From positions 1 to 47,671 of the forward strand of contig JANXLV010000264.1 in the NCBI GenBank assembly GCA_025355005.1: DNA of 47,671 nt. Direction: 5' to 3'. Numbering within the stretch: position 1 is the stretch's first letter; each line of letters starts with the position of its first letter. Positions 8,709 through 16,233 of the stretch are shown here, one piece after another. This DNA comes from Myxococcales bacterium (GTDB lineage Bacteria > Myxococcota_A > Polyangia > Polyangiales > Polyangiaceae). Both the position numbers and the translations under genes were made by a program. The notes below the pieces were generated by a model. That model ran no database searches and was not told the DNA's origin. It saw nothing but the letters and a program-made list of their open reading frames with translations.

Positions 8709-9397
8709 CCGAGCCCGTGATCTTGCTGGTCGAGGACGAGAAGCAGATGCGCAGATTCGTGCATCTTGCACTCTCTGCGCAGGGCTACAAGGTGGTCGAC
8801 GCGGAGAGCGGGACCCTTGCGCTGCAACAGGCGGCCGCGCACGTCCCTGATCTGGTCCTGCTCGACCTCGGGCTTCCAGACATGGATGGCTTCGCGGTGG
8901 TCACGCGCCTGCGCGAGTGGTTCACGGGCCCCATCATCATCGTCACCGCGCGTGATCAGGAGTCCGAGAAGGTGAAGGTGCTGGACGGCGGCGCGGACGA
9001 CTACATCACGAAGCCGTTCGGCGCAGAGGAGCTCTCCGCGCGCATCCGGGTCGCGCTCCGCCGCAACGCGCGCTCACCGAGCGACCCGAAGAGCGCCATC
9101 ATGACAGTAGGCAACATCAAGCTCGATCTCGGTCGCCGCCTTGTCTTCGTGAACGAAGCGGAGGTCCATGTCACGCCGATCGAATACAAGCTCCTCACCG
9201 TGCTGATGAAGCACGTGGACAAGGTCCTCACGCACAAGCAGCTCCTCGATCAAGTCTGGGGCCCGGGCCACGCCCACCAGATGCAGTACCTGCGCGTCTA
9301 CATGACGCAGCTACGCCGAAAACTGGAAGAAAACCCCGCCCGCCCAAAGCACCTGGTGACCGAACCAGGAGTCGGCTACCGCCTACGGACCGAGTAA
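8705..9397 (+). CDS. kdpE: KdpE-type response regulator (OmpR family)
   Basis: A 230-residue response regulator. The receiver domain (about 1-120) has the acidic pocket LLVEDEKQ, phospho-acceptor Asp54 in LLDLGLPDMDGF, the Thr of IIIVTARD and the Lys of YITKPFGAEE. The C-terminal winged helix (about 135-230) has VTPIEYKLLTVLMKH and YLRVYMTQLRRKLEENP, typical of the OmpR/PhoB group. It is the partner of the overlapping KdpD and should activate kdpFABC wherever that operon lies. The pairing with KdpD, rather than generic OmpR likeness, supports the name. Confidence 0.95.
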   Translation: MTEPVILLVEDEKQMRRFVHLALSAQGYKVVDAESGTLALQQAAAHVPDLVLLDLGLPDMDGFAVVTRLREWFTGPIIIVTARDQESEKVKVLDGGADDYITKPFGAEELSARIRVALRRNARSPSDPKSAIMTVGNIKLDLGRRLVFVNEAEVHVTPIEYKLLTVLMKHVDKVLTHKQLLDQVWGPGHAHQMQYLRVYMTQLRRKLEENPARPKHLVTEPGVGYRLRTE

Positions 9398-9431
9398 TAC
9401 AGCTCGGGAGAGCTCCGCATGGTGAGCGATC

Positions 9432-10781
9432 TCAGCGATGGCTCAGCGCCTTGTGGCCCTCGAGGTACTTCGTGAGCTCGTTCACCGTGGTGTGGGGGCT
9501 CGTATTCTTCGGGCGACACGCGGACGCCGGCTGGTCATCGCTGCACGTGTGGCTGACCCAGACGCAGGAGCCGTACTGCGGTGCGCCGTTCACCTTCGCG
9601 CAGCGGAGCTTCTGCTGACAGGAGGAGAAATCGCACTCGTGCGTGTAGTCCGTCCCGTAGCGCATGGTGGAGAGCGGCGTGTTGCGGGCCTGCGCAGCGA
9701 AGAGGTTCGTCCGGCACTTGTCGAACCACGCCGGGTCCTTGTTCGCGTTGCACAGGAAATCAGCGGCGACGTCCTTGAAGTCGGCCTCGGAGGAGCTCGC
9801 GTCGATCGGCTTCGTGGACGGGAAGGCATAGAGGCTCGTCGCCATTCCTTTCGCGCAGGAGCCGTCCTCCGGGTAGTTGCAGAAGAACTTGTAGTGCCCG
9901 AGTCCATACTGGAAGCCCGTCTTCGGGTCGGCCCATACGCCGGCGTACGGAGCGTCTTGCGGCTTCATGCGAACGCACGCGCCAGTGGAACAGGCGGGCG
10001 TGAGCCCCGCGGCGAATGATTTCTCGTTCTTCGCGGCAGGCGCAAGATTCGGCGGCAAGAATCCCGGGTCGTTCGGGTACCAGCGACCATCACTCATGAG
10101 GACCTGGAAGCTCGAGCCCGTGAGCGCACCAGAGACGGGCAGCTTCCACTCGGCCGAGAGCGCAGGGGCGAGCGTCGCGCCGCCGTTGCAGCCATTGAGC
10201 GTGACGTGCGGATTTGCTGCGCGATCGAAGTGGCTACCGAGCGCGGCGAGATTCGACGGGACCAGCGTGCGATCCTGCGCGGCCGAGCCTTCGAGGAGAG
10301 CGCCGAACGGGGACGAGTGCCCGAAGAAGTGAAGCGACCCGATCTTCGTGAACCGCGACATCGCCGCGATGAGCTTGGCGGAGGTGAGCGTGCTCAGATC
10401 GGCGAGCGACACGCCCGCACCGAATGGGTTCGTGGTGACGATGGAGGCACCCGTGCTGCTCACGGCTGCGGCGGAGTCGGCGGACGTCACGAACAGGACG
10501 ATCTGGTCCTTTGGATGGAGCTGCGCGATCCGTCTGGCCTTCGTCATGGCCGCATAGAGCGGCAACGTGTGCAGCTCATCGGAGTCGCCGACGAGAAGGA
10601 GGTGCGAGCGAACGTTCAGATCGATCTTCGCCGTTCGGTCGAACGATGCAACGAGGTTGTCTCCACTCTCCTCGGTCGTGTTGTCCTCCGCGCTCGATGC
10701 GCACCCAAGAAGGGTGCTCATTGCGAGCATGACGGCGATGGCGGAGGTTCGGACGAGAGCGGAAAGGTTGGAGGAGCGCAC
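9432..10781 (-). CDS. Lipoprotein with caspase/CHAT-like His...Cys signature
   Basis: A 449-residue lipoprotein with a GTG start at 10781 (an in-frame stop lies just upstream). The signal peptide ends in the lipobox STLLGC (Cys27). Residues about 60-230 look like a clan-CD (caspase/CHAT-type) fold: hydrophobic strands LLLVGDS and IVLFVTS, then SLHFFGHSSP (His155) and HVTLNGCNGG (Cys198), the His-Gly and Cys motifs of that fold. The C-terminal 200 residues carry many cysteines (CSTGAC, FFCNYPEDGSC, CDFSSCQQKLRC) that could form disulphides. If active, it is an exported cysteine peptidase; the family assignment is an inference from the motif pair. It is convergent with kdpE. Confidence 0.7.
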   Translation of the reverse strand: MRSSNLSALVRTSAIAVMLAMSTLLGCASSAEDNTTEESGDNLVASFDRTAKIDLNVRSHLLLVGDSDELHTLPLYAAMTKARRIAQLHPKDQIVLFVTSADSAAAVSSTGASIVTTNPFGAGVSLADLSTLTSAKLIAAMSRFTKIGSLHFFGHSSPFGALLEGSAAQDRTLVPSNLAALGSHFDRAANPHVTLNGCNGGATLAPALSAEWKLPVSGALTGSSFQVLMSDGRWYPNDPGFLPPNLAPAAKNEKSFAAGLTPACSTGACVRMKPQDAPYAGVWADPKTGFQYGLGHYKFFCNYPEDGSCAKGMATSLYAFPSTKPIDASSSEADFKDVAADFLCNANKDPAWFDKCRTNLFAAQARNTPLSTMRYGTDYTHECDFSSCQQKLRCAKVNGAPQYGSCVWVSHTCSDDQPASACRPKNTSPHTTVNELTKYLEGHKALSHR

Positions 10782-10929
10782 GACTACTTACATGTGCACC
10801 ATGCGCGCCAGGCCGTTCACCGCAGAAAGCTGCCGTATTGCGGTCCTCGACGCCGCTCATGGATCGCGGTGGGTGGATCAACCGCGTCCCGTCCCATCAT
10901 CGGCGTGACCCGAGAGCGACAGCCCTTGG

Positions 10930-11436
10930 CTACAGTTGGGGCAAGCCGCGCGTTGCGCTCAACCACTCCTCCCAGGCCGCAAAATCCCCGCCCAATCGCT
11001 TCACGAGCTCATCACGCGCAGCATCCGGCAAACGCACGAACGTCCCCTCCGCCGACGCGAGCAACTCCCCCGTCTCCTTGTTGACGAGCGTGCCCTTCAT
11101 CTCCATCAGCCGACGCGCGTCGCGCACGAGCTCCCCCGTGGCAAGCAGCACCTTGTCGAGCGGCGCGGGGCGCACGAACCGCACGCTCAGCTTCGCCGTC
11201 TGCACCCAGCGATCGTGCAAGAACGCAACGCGCCCGATGGTCTCGTCGAGGACCGCGGTCACGATGCCGCCGTGGAGCACTCCGGGCCATCCCTGCTGCC
11301 ACTCGCGGGGGTTGAGCTCGCTGTAGATGCGCTCGCCGTCGTCCGTGAACTCCACGCCCAGCCCGTGCGGGTTCTCGGTGCCGCACACGAAGCAAAGCGC
11401 AGAGCCAGGTTGCCTTCGACGTTCCCGGAGCTTCAT
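10930..11436 (-). CDS. PaaI-type hot-dog thioesterase
   Basis: A 168-residue protein. The N-terminal CFVCGTENPHGLGVEF phrase and the hot-dog core HGGIVTAVLDETIGRVAF, followed by the beta strands TAKLSVRFVRPAPL and GTLVNKETGELLASAEGTFV, identify the PaaI/4HBT acyl-CoA thioesterase family. Such enzymes hydrolyse acyl-CoA or aryl-CoA thioesters in the cytoplasm; the substrate cannot be read here. The start at 11436 is used because the family motif begins about 15 residues later. It is divergent from the FKBP gene with 67 bp between. Confidence 0.85.
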   Translation of the reverse strand: MKLRERRRQPGSALCFVCGTENPHGLGVEFTDDGERIYSELNPREWQQGWPGVLHGGIVTAVLDETIGRVAFLHDRWVQTAKLSVRFVRPAPLDKVLLATGELVRDARRLMEMKGTLVNKETGELLASAEGTFVRLPDAARDELVKRLGGDFAAWEEWLSATRGLPQL

Positions 11437-11503
11437 TTCCTGCGTGTTCTTACCCCAAATCCCGGTGCACGGCGACGCGCCCTTCGCGTAGCATCGGTGA
11501 ACC

Positions 11504-12223
11504 ATGTCCACCATGAAGATCGCTCCCGGCAACGTGGTCCGCATCGAGTACGAGATCCGCATCAAGGGAGGGGACGTGATCGAGTCGTCGGCGAAGGCGG
11601 GCCCGCTGACGTACACCCACGGGGACGGTACGCTGCTCCCCGCGCTCGAGAAGCGGCTGGACGGCTTGAAGGCTGGCGAGAAGCTCGAGGGCGAGATCCC
11701 GTCGAGCGAGGTCATCCCGCCGGAGGACACGCTGCCCATCCGCGAGATCCCGCGGCGTGAGTTCCCGGGCAAGGCGGACGTGAAGGTCGGCTCGATGTTC
11801 GAGGCGCAGACCGCGACGGGCGGAACGATCAACCTGCGCATCATCGAGGTCGACGACGAGGTCATCAAGGCGCGCTTGCTCCCGCCGCTCGCAGGCAAGG
11901 ATCTGGAGTTCAAAGTGCGCGTGATGCGCATCGAGGATCCGGTGAATCACCTGGTGTCCGTCGTGACGAAGCCACCGCCGCCGCTGCCGGCGCGCGCGGT
12001 CAAGATCGAGCTCGAGATCGATCCGGATCCGGATTCCGAGGCGAAGCTCGAGGCTGTGCCGGTTCGAAAGTCGGAGGCGAAGGTGGAGACTGCTTCGAAG
12101 GCACCATCCGCGCTCAAGGTCGAGGCAGAGAAGCCTGCGTCCGAAGCGAAGGTCGAAGCCGCGAAGCCTGCGTCAGAAGCAAAAGTCGAGGCCGCAAAGC
12201 CCGTCGAGACGAAGGCGGACTGA
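11504..12223 (+). CDS. SlyD-like FKBP peptidyl-prolyl isomerase with Ala/Lys/Glu repeat tail
   Basis: A 239-residue protein. Residues about 5-155 match the SlyD-type FKBP: VVRIEYEIRIKGGDVIESS, the TYTHGDGTLLPALEKRLDGL flap entry, and an inserted chaperone-like domain (IREIPRREFPGKADVKVG). Such proteins isomerise prolyl bonds and chaperone nascent chains in the cytosol. The usual His-rich metal tail of SlyD is absent. Instead residues about 175-239 hold a charged low-complexity tail built from repeats of the type SEAKVEAAKPA. The ATG at 11504 has an in-frame alternative at 11513. Confidence 0.88.
   Translation: MSTMKIAPGNVVRIEYEIRIKGGDVIESSAKAGPLTYTHGDGTLLPALEKRLDGLKAGEKLEGEIPSSEVIPPEDTLPIREIPRREFPGKADVKVGSMFEAQTATGGTINLRIIEVDDEVIKARLLPPLAGKDLEFKVRVMRIEDPVNHLVSVVTKPPPPLPARAVKIELEIDPDPDSEAKLEAVPVRKSEAKVETASKAPSALKVEAEKPASEAKVEAAKPASEAKVEAAKPVETKAD
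12117..12215 (+). repeat. 33-bp in-frame repeat in the FKBP tail
   Basis: About three copies of a 33-bp unit encode SEAKVEAAKPA-like blocks at the C-terminus of the isomerase. The copies differ mainly at wobble positions, suggesting either age or selection on the protein. Confidence 0.6.
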
Positions 12224-12231
12224 GCCTCGAC

Positions 12232-13836
12232 CTACCGCGTCTCCTCGTACGTGAGCTCGAACCGCGCGAGGTATTTCCGTAGGCGGTCGGCGTCGTTCGT
12301 CGACGTGCGCGACTTGCGTGACTCTGCGAAGAGCACGCGGCCCGCGGCGGACAGGCTGCGCTCTCGCGTGCAGACGCGAAGCACCTCCTCCAGCTGCGCG
12401 CGATCGAAGAGATCCAGCGCGCGTGCGCGACGCGCTCCGAGCACGCGGTCCACGCGCCCTTCGCGAGGACCTCCCGAGGCCTCATCACCCGCGCTGAACG
12501 CAGCGCAGAGCCGCGCGATCTCGTCTGTGACTACTGGCTCCGTGATCCGACCGCCTGGCGCCAGCGTCGCCATCCGCGTGACGCTCGCGTTCAGATCGCG
12601 GAAGTTGCCGGGCCACGTCGCGTCCTCGCTCGCGGCGAACACCAGGTAGGCGGCGCGCGCCTCGCGGCTCATCGTGACCTGTCTCCGAAAGAGGCGCGAG
12701 GCCTCGTCGAGCTCGAAGTCCAGGTTCGGTGGCAGGTCCTCTCGGCGCTCCGAGAGCGGCGGCAAGCGGAAGGTCCAGAGGTCGATGCGCGCGAGCAGAT
12801 CAGGCCTGAATTTCCCCTGCGTGGCGAGCTTCGGCAGCTCCTTGTTGGTGCCGCACAAGAGCTCGAAGTCGCTCTTCACCTCGCGGTCCTGGCCCATCGG
12901 GTAGAAGACCTTCTCCTCGATCGCGCGAAGGAGCATCGCCGGCTCGTCCGCGCCGAGCTCGCCGATCTCGTCCAGGAACAGCGCGCCGCCATCCGCGCGG
13001 CGCAGGAGTCCTTCGCGCGCGGCGAGCGCTCCGGTGAACGCTCCCTTCGCGTGTCCGAACAGCGTGCTCATCGCGGCGTCGCCACGGAGCGTGGCGCAGT
13101 TCACCTCCACGAACGGTCCGCTCAGGCGACGCCGCTCCTTCTTCACCTCGTAGATGCGCTTCGCGAGCTGACTCTTGCCGGAGCCCGTGGGCCCGAGCAG
13201 CAGGATGGGCGCGCTGGATGCCGTGGCGACCTCACCGATGCGCTCAATGGTCTGGTTGTACGCCACGCTCTTCGTCGCGATGCCGGCCTTCAGGTGCGCC
13301 TGGGCGGTCTTTCGCTCCTTCTCGAAGCGCGAGGCGAGCCGGTCGTAGCGCGAGAGATCGAGATCGATCACCTGCGCCGATCCCGGGTGCCCCTTCCCCG
13401 CCCTGCCACGCGGCGGCGACGTCTGCAGCAGCTTGCCGGGGAAGTACCGCGCCTCGGTCAGGAGAAAGAGACAGATCTGCGCGACGTGCGTGCCGGTGGA
13501 GATGTGGACGAAGTAGTCCTCCTTCTCCGGCTCGAACTTCATGCGCTGCGCGCAGTCCATCAGCCTGGAGAAGACTTGCTCGAAGTCCCAGGGGTCAGTG
13601 ATACCGAGCTCTGTGCGCACGACCTCCGTCTCGGGTGACACGGAGCGAAGGTCCGCGATCACCTCGTCGGCGAGGTGTGTGTGCTGGGGCTCCATGAACA
13701 GCACCAGGCGATCCACGACGAAGTCGTCCTGTCGGCACAGGTCCACTGTGGGCCGCCAGCGCTCCCAGCGGTTCCCTGCGCGCCCCGCATCCAGCTGGGT
13801 GCCCAGAAAGCCCAGGACGACCTTTCGCCGCTTCAT
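12232..13836 (-). CDS. rtcR: RtcR, sigma-54-dependent activator of RNA-repair genes
   Basis: A 534-residue activator, the same size as E. coli RtcR. The N-terminal about 180 residues (MKRRKVVLGFLGTQLDAG...NRWERWRPTVDLC) form the RtcR/CARF-type sensor that in studied cases responds to RNA ends. The AAA+ domain has Walker A GPTGSGKS (about 213-220), the sigma-54 contact loop FGHAKGAFTGAL, and Walker B GGALFLDEIGEL. The C-terminal segment (RSLSAAGRVLFAESRKSR) looks like a helix-turn-helix. It is divergent from rtcB, the canonical arrangement. A 14-bp palindrome touches its start codon. Confidence 0.95.
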   Translation of the reverse strand: MKRRKVVLGFLGTQLDAGRAGNRWERWRPTVDLCRQDDFVVDRLVLFMEPQHTHLADEVIADLRSVSPETEVVRTELGITDPWDFEQVFSRLMDCAQRMKFEPEKEDYFVHISTGTHVAQICLFLLTEARYFPGKLLQTSPPRGRAGKGHPGSAQVIDLDLSRYDRLASRFEKERKTAQAHLKAGIATKSVAYNQTIERIGEVATASSAPILLLGPTGSGKSQLAKRIYEVKKERRRLSGPFVEVNCATLRGDAAMSTLFGHAKGAFTGALAAREGLLRRADGGALFLDEIGELGADEPAMLLRAIEEKVFYPMGQDREVKSDFELLCGTNKELPKLATQGKFRPDLLARIDLWTFRLPPLSERREDLPPNLDFELDEASRLFRRQVTMSREARAAYLVFAASEDATWPGNFRDLNASVTRMATLAPGGRITEPVVTDEIARLCAAFSAGDEASGGPREGRVDRVLGARRARALDLFDRAQLEEVLRVCTRERSLSAAGRVLFAESRKSRTSTNDADRLRKYLARFELTYEETR

Positions 13837-13849
13837 ATCCTGCAGGATA
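13836..13849. promoter_or_regulatory. Palindrome TATCCTGCAGGATA, candidate RtcR site
   Basis: A perfect 14-bp palindrome overlaps the first base of the rtcR start codon and lies about 75 bp upstream of the sigma-54 promoter of rtcB. That position suits both an upstream activating sequence for rtcBA and autoregulation of rtcR. It also contains AGGA next to the rtcR ATG, so part of its conservation could be a ribosome-binding site. Confidence 0.45.
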
Positions 13850-13921
13850 CATATTATCTACTTGGCGCGCCCCAGGTTCCGCGATTCGCTTGAATTGCGC
13901 GGTTTGCGGCCAGCACCTGCG

Positions 13922-13938
13922 TCGGTACGCTGCGTGCA
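13922..13938 (+). promoter_or_regulatory. Sigma-54 promoter of rtcBA
   Basis: TCGGTACG (-24 region) followed by CTGC and GTGCA (-12 region) matches the sigma-54 pattern YTGGCACG-N4-TTGCA. GG at 13924-13925 and GC at 13936-13937 have the exact 12-base phasing. Transcription would start near 13949, leaving a short leader that includes the GGAAAGGAAG ribosome-binding site before the rtcB ATG at 13964. The neighbouring sigma-54 activator gene makes the call much more likely. Confidence 0.75.
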
Positions 13939-13963
13939 CTTCCTCGAGGAAAGGAAGTGAGTC

Positions 13964-15166
13964 ATGGTTGAGATCATTCAAACCAACGGTTCTCCCATCA
14001 AGGCCTGGGTCTCCGGTGTGCCCTTCGAGCAGGAGGCGCGCGCGCAGGTCGCTCGGGTCGCGGAGCTTCCGTTCATCTTCCGCCACGTCGCGGTGATGCC
14101 GGACGTGCACGCGGGTATCGGCGCGACCATCGGAAGCGTCGTCGCGACCACGAAGGCGATCGTGCCGGCGGCGGTGGGCGTGGACATCGGGTGCGGGATG
14201 ATCGCGGCGCGCACGTCGCTCACGGCGTCCGAGCTTCCGGACGACCTGCGTCCGCTCCGCAACGCGATCGAGCGGGCGGTCCCGCATGGTGGTCCGGGCC
14301 TCCGCGGTTCGTGGTGTGACCGGACGCCGGAGCACGTGAACGCGGCGTGGGCAGAGCTCGCGCCGGCCTACGAGAAGATCACTGCCAAGCACCCGAAGGT
14401 GAAGCACGACTACCTGGCGGTTCATCTCGGCACGCTCGGCACGGGAAACCACTTCGTCGAGCTCTGCATCGCGGAGGACTGTTCCGTGTGGATCATGCTG
14501 CACTCCGGCTCGCGCGGGGTGGGTAACCGCATCGGGAGCTACTTCATCGAGCGCGCGCGCGAGGAGATGATGCGGCTCGACCGCGCGCTTCCGCACCGCG
14601 ACCTCGCGTACTTCGAGGAAGGTACGACGGGCTTCGCCGACTATGTCGAGGCGGTGTCGTGGGCGCAGGCGTACGCGGCAAAGAACCGTGAGCTCATGAT
14701 GACGAACGTCGTCACGGCGCTCGCGCGCTCGAACAAGCTGCCGGCGTTCACGCTCGACCAGAAGGCGGTGAACTGTCACCACAACTACATCTCGCGCGAG
14801 AACCACTTCGGCGAAGAGGTGTGGGTGACGCGCAAGGGCGCGGTGCGCGCGCAACGTGGCGAGCTCGGGATCATCCCGGGAAGCATGGGCGCGCGGTCCT
14901 TCATCGTCCGCGGAAAGGGAAACGCGGAGTCGTTCTCTTCGTGTAGTCACGGAGCGGGGCGCCTCATGTCCCGCACGCAGGCGAAGAAGCAGTTCACGGT
15001 GGAGGATCACAAGAAGGCGACCCTTGGTGTGGAGTGCCGCAAGGACGCCAGCGTGATCGACGAGACGCCGATGGCCTACAAGTCCATCGACGCGGTGATG
15101 GCGGCGCAGGACGATCTCGTCGAGATCGTGCATACGCTCCGCCAGGTGGTGTGTGTGAAGGGATGA
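13964..15166 (+). CDS. rtcB: RtcB, RNA-splicing/repair ligase
   Basis: A 400-residue GTP- and Mn2+-dependent RNA ligase (E. coli enzyme about 408). It joins 2',3'-cyclic phosphate (or 3'-phosphate) and 5'-OH RNA ends. Visible family motifs: VGVDIGCGMIA with metal-binding Asp74 and Cys77, LGTGNHFVELC, HSGSRGVGNRIG, NCHHNYISRENHF, and the SHGAGRLMSR motif holding the His that is guanylylated in characterised RtcB. A strong GGAAAGGAAG ribosome-binding site precedes the ATG. Its stop overlaps the rtcA start (ATGA). Expression should depend on RtcR and sigma-54. Confidence 0.97.
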   Translation: MVEIIQTNGSPIKAWVSGVPFEQEARAQVARVAELPFIFRHVAVMPDVHAGIGATIGSVVATTKAIVPAAVGVDIGCGMIAARTSLTASELPDDLRPLRNAIERAVPHGGPGLRGSWCDRTPEHVNAAWAELAPAYEKITAKHPKVKHDYLAVHLGTLGTGNHFVELCIAEDCSVWIMLHSGSRGVGNRIGSYFIERAREEMMRLDRALPHRDLAYFEEGTTGFADYVEAVSWAQAYAAKNRELMMTNVVTALARSNKLPAFTLDQKAVNCHHNYISRENHFGEEVWVTRKGAVRAQRGELGIIPGSMGARSFIVRGKGNAESFSSCSHGAGRLMSRTQAKKQFTVEDHKKATLGVECRKDASVIDETPMAYKSIDAVMAAQDDLVEIVHTLRQVVCVKG

Positions 15167-16218
15167 CGGAGATGAGCGCTGACATGCTCGAGATCGACGG
15201 TTCGTATGGCGAGGGAGGGGGGCAGGTGCTGCGTTCGGCGCTCACCCTCTCCCTCGTCACGGGGACGCCATTCCGCATCACGAAGATCCGCGCGGGCCGC
15301 GGTCGTCCGGGGCTCTTGCGACAGCACCTGACGTGCGTGAAGGCTTCGTGCGAGATCTCCGGCGCGGACGCTGACGGCGCCGAGCTGGGTAGCCAGACGC
15401 TCACGTTTCGTCCATCGGGCCCCGCGTCCGCGCGCGGTGGCTCGTACACGTTCGCCGTGGGCTCGGCCGGCAGAACGTCGCTCGTGCTTGCCACCGTGAT
15501 GCTCCCGCTGCTCCTCGCGAGCGGTGAGAGCGTGGTGCGCCTCGAAGGCGGCACGCACAATCCGCTCGCGCCGCCGTACGAGTTCCTGGTGGAGGTGCTG
15601 TTCCCGCGGCTGCACGAGCTCGGATTTCGCATCGGCGCGACGTTCGAGCGCGCGGGATTTTTTCCCGCTGGCGGCGGGTCGTTCACCGTGACGCTGGGCT
15701 CGGGGGCGCTGCTCGAGCCGCGGGCAGCGTCGTGGCTCACGCGCGGAGAGCTCACGCTATCGGGGGCGGTCGTGCTTGCGAACGTCGGGGACCGCATCGG
15801 CGGACGAGAGAAGATCGCCCTCGCTGCGAGCCTCGGCATCGATCGCGACGCGGTCACCATCAAGGAGGTCCCGTCGCCCGGTCCCGGCAATGCGGTGATG
15901 GCGCGCGCGACCCGGAACGGGCTCACGCACGAGCTCGTGACGGCCTTTGGCGAGCGCGGGAAAACATCCGAGACCGTCGCGGAGGACGCGGCGGCACAGA
16001 TGAAGAAGTACCTCGCATCCACCGCGCCCATCGGCGAGCACCTGGCCGATCAGCTGCTGGTGCCGCTCGCCCTCGCAAAGGGAGGCACGTTCCTGACCCA
16101 CGTAAAGAGCATGCATCTTACAACCAATGCATGGGTGCTCTCGCGCTTCCTCGGAGACGTGGTGACGTTCGCGGACGAAGGCAACACCACGCGTGTGGAA
16201 GTTCGCCCGCGCCCGTGA
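15163..16218 (+). CDS. rtcA: RtcA, RNA 3'-terminal phosphate cyclase
   Basis: A 351-residue RNA 3'-phosphate cyclase. It converts 3'-phosphate RNA ends to 2',3'-cyclic phosphates by way of an adenylated enzyme, which is the substrate form for ligation by RtcB. Motifs: EIDGSYGEGGGQVLRSALTL, RAGRGRPGLLRQHL, the family signature AGFFPAGGGSF, and GEHLADQLLVPLALA near the C-terminus, where the adenylated His is expected. The start used is the ATG at 15163 overlapping the rtcB stop; in-frame ATGs at 15172 and 15184 are alternatives. Confidence 0.96.
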   Translation: MTEMSADMLEIDGSYGEGGGQVLRSALTLSLVTGTPFRITKIRAGRGRPGLLRQHLTCVKASCEISGADADGAELGSQTLTFRPSGPASARGGSYTFAVGSAGRTSLVLATVMLPLLLASGESVVRLEGGTHNPLAPPYEFLVEVLFPRLHELGFRIGATFERAGFFPAGGGSFTVTLGSGALLEPRAASWLTRGELTLSGAVVLANVGDRIGGREKIALAASLGIDRDAVTIKEVPSPGPGNAVMARATRNGLTHELVTAFGERGKTSETVAEDAAAQMKKYLASTAPIGEHLADQLLVPLALAKGGTFLTHVKSMHLTTNAWVLSRFLGDVVTFADEGNTTRVEVRPRP

Positions 16219-16233
16219 CTCCGCACACGACAG

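Noticed and set aside
10782..10929. Possible small gene or RNA between the caspase-like lipoprotein and the thioesterase
   Set aside because: No frame with a start, ribosome-binding site or motif, and no convincing hairpin.
12232..13836. CRISPR-linked CARF effector
   Set aside because: The CARF-type N-terminus belongs to RtcR; AAA/GAFTGA domain and rtcBA neighbours explain it.
13861..13890. CTTGGCGCGCCCCAGGTTCC as the sigma-54 promoter of rtcB
   Set aside because: TTGGC fits the -24 element, but no GC lies at the correct 12-base phase; the site at 13922-13938 is better and nearer the gene.
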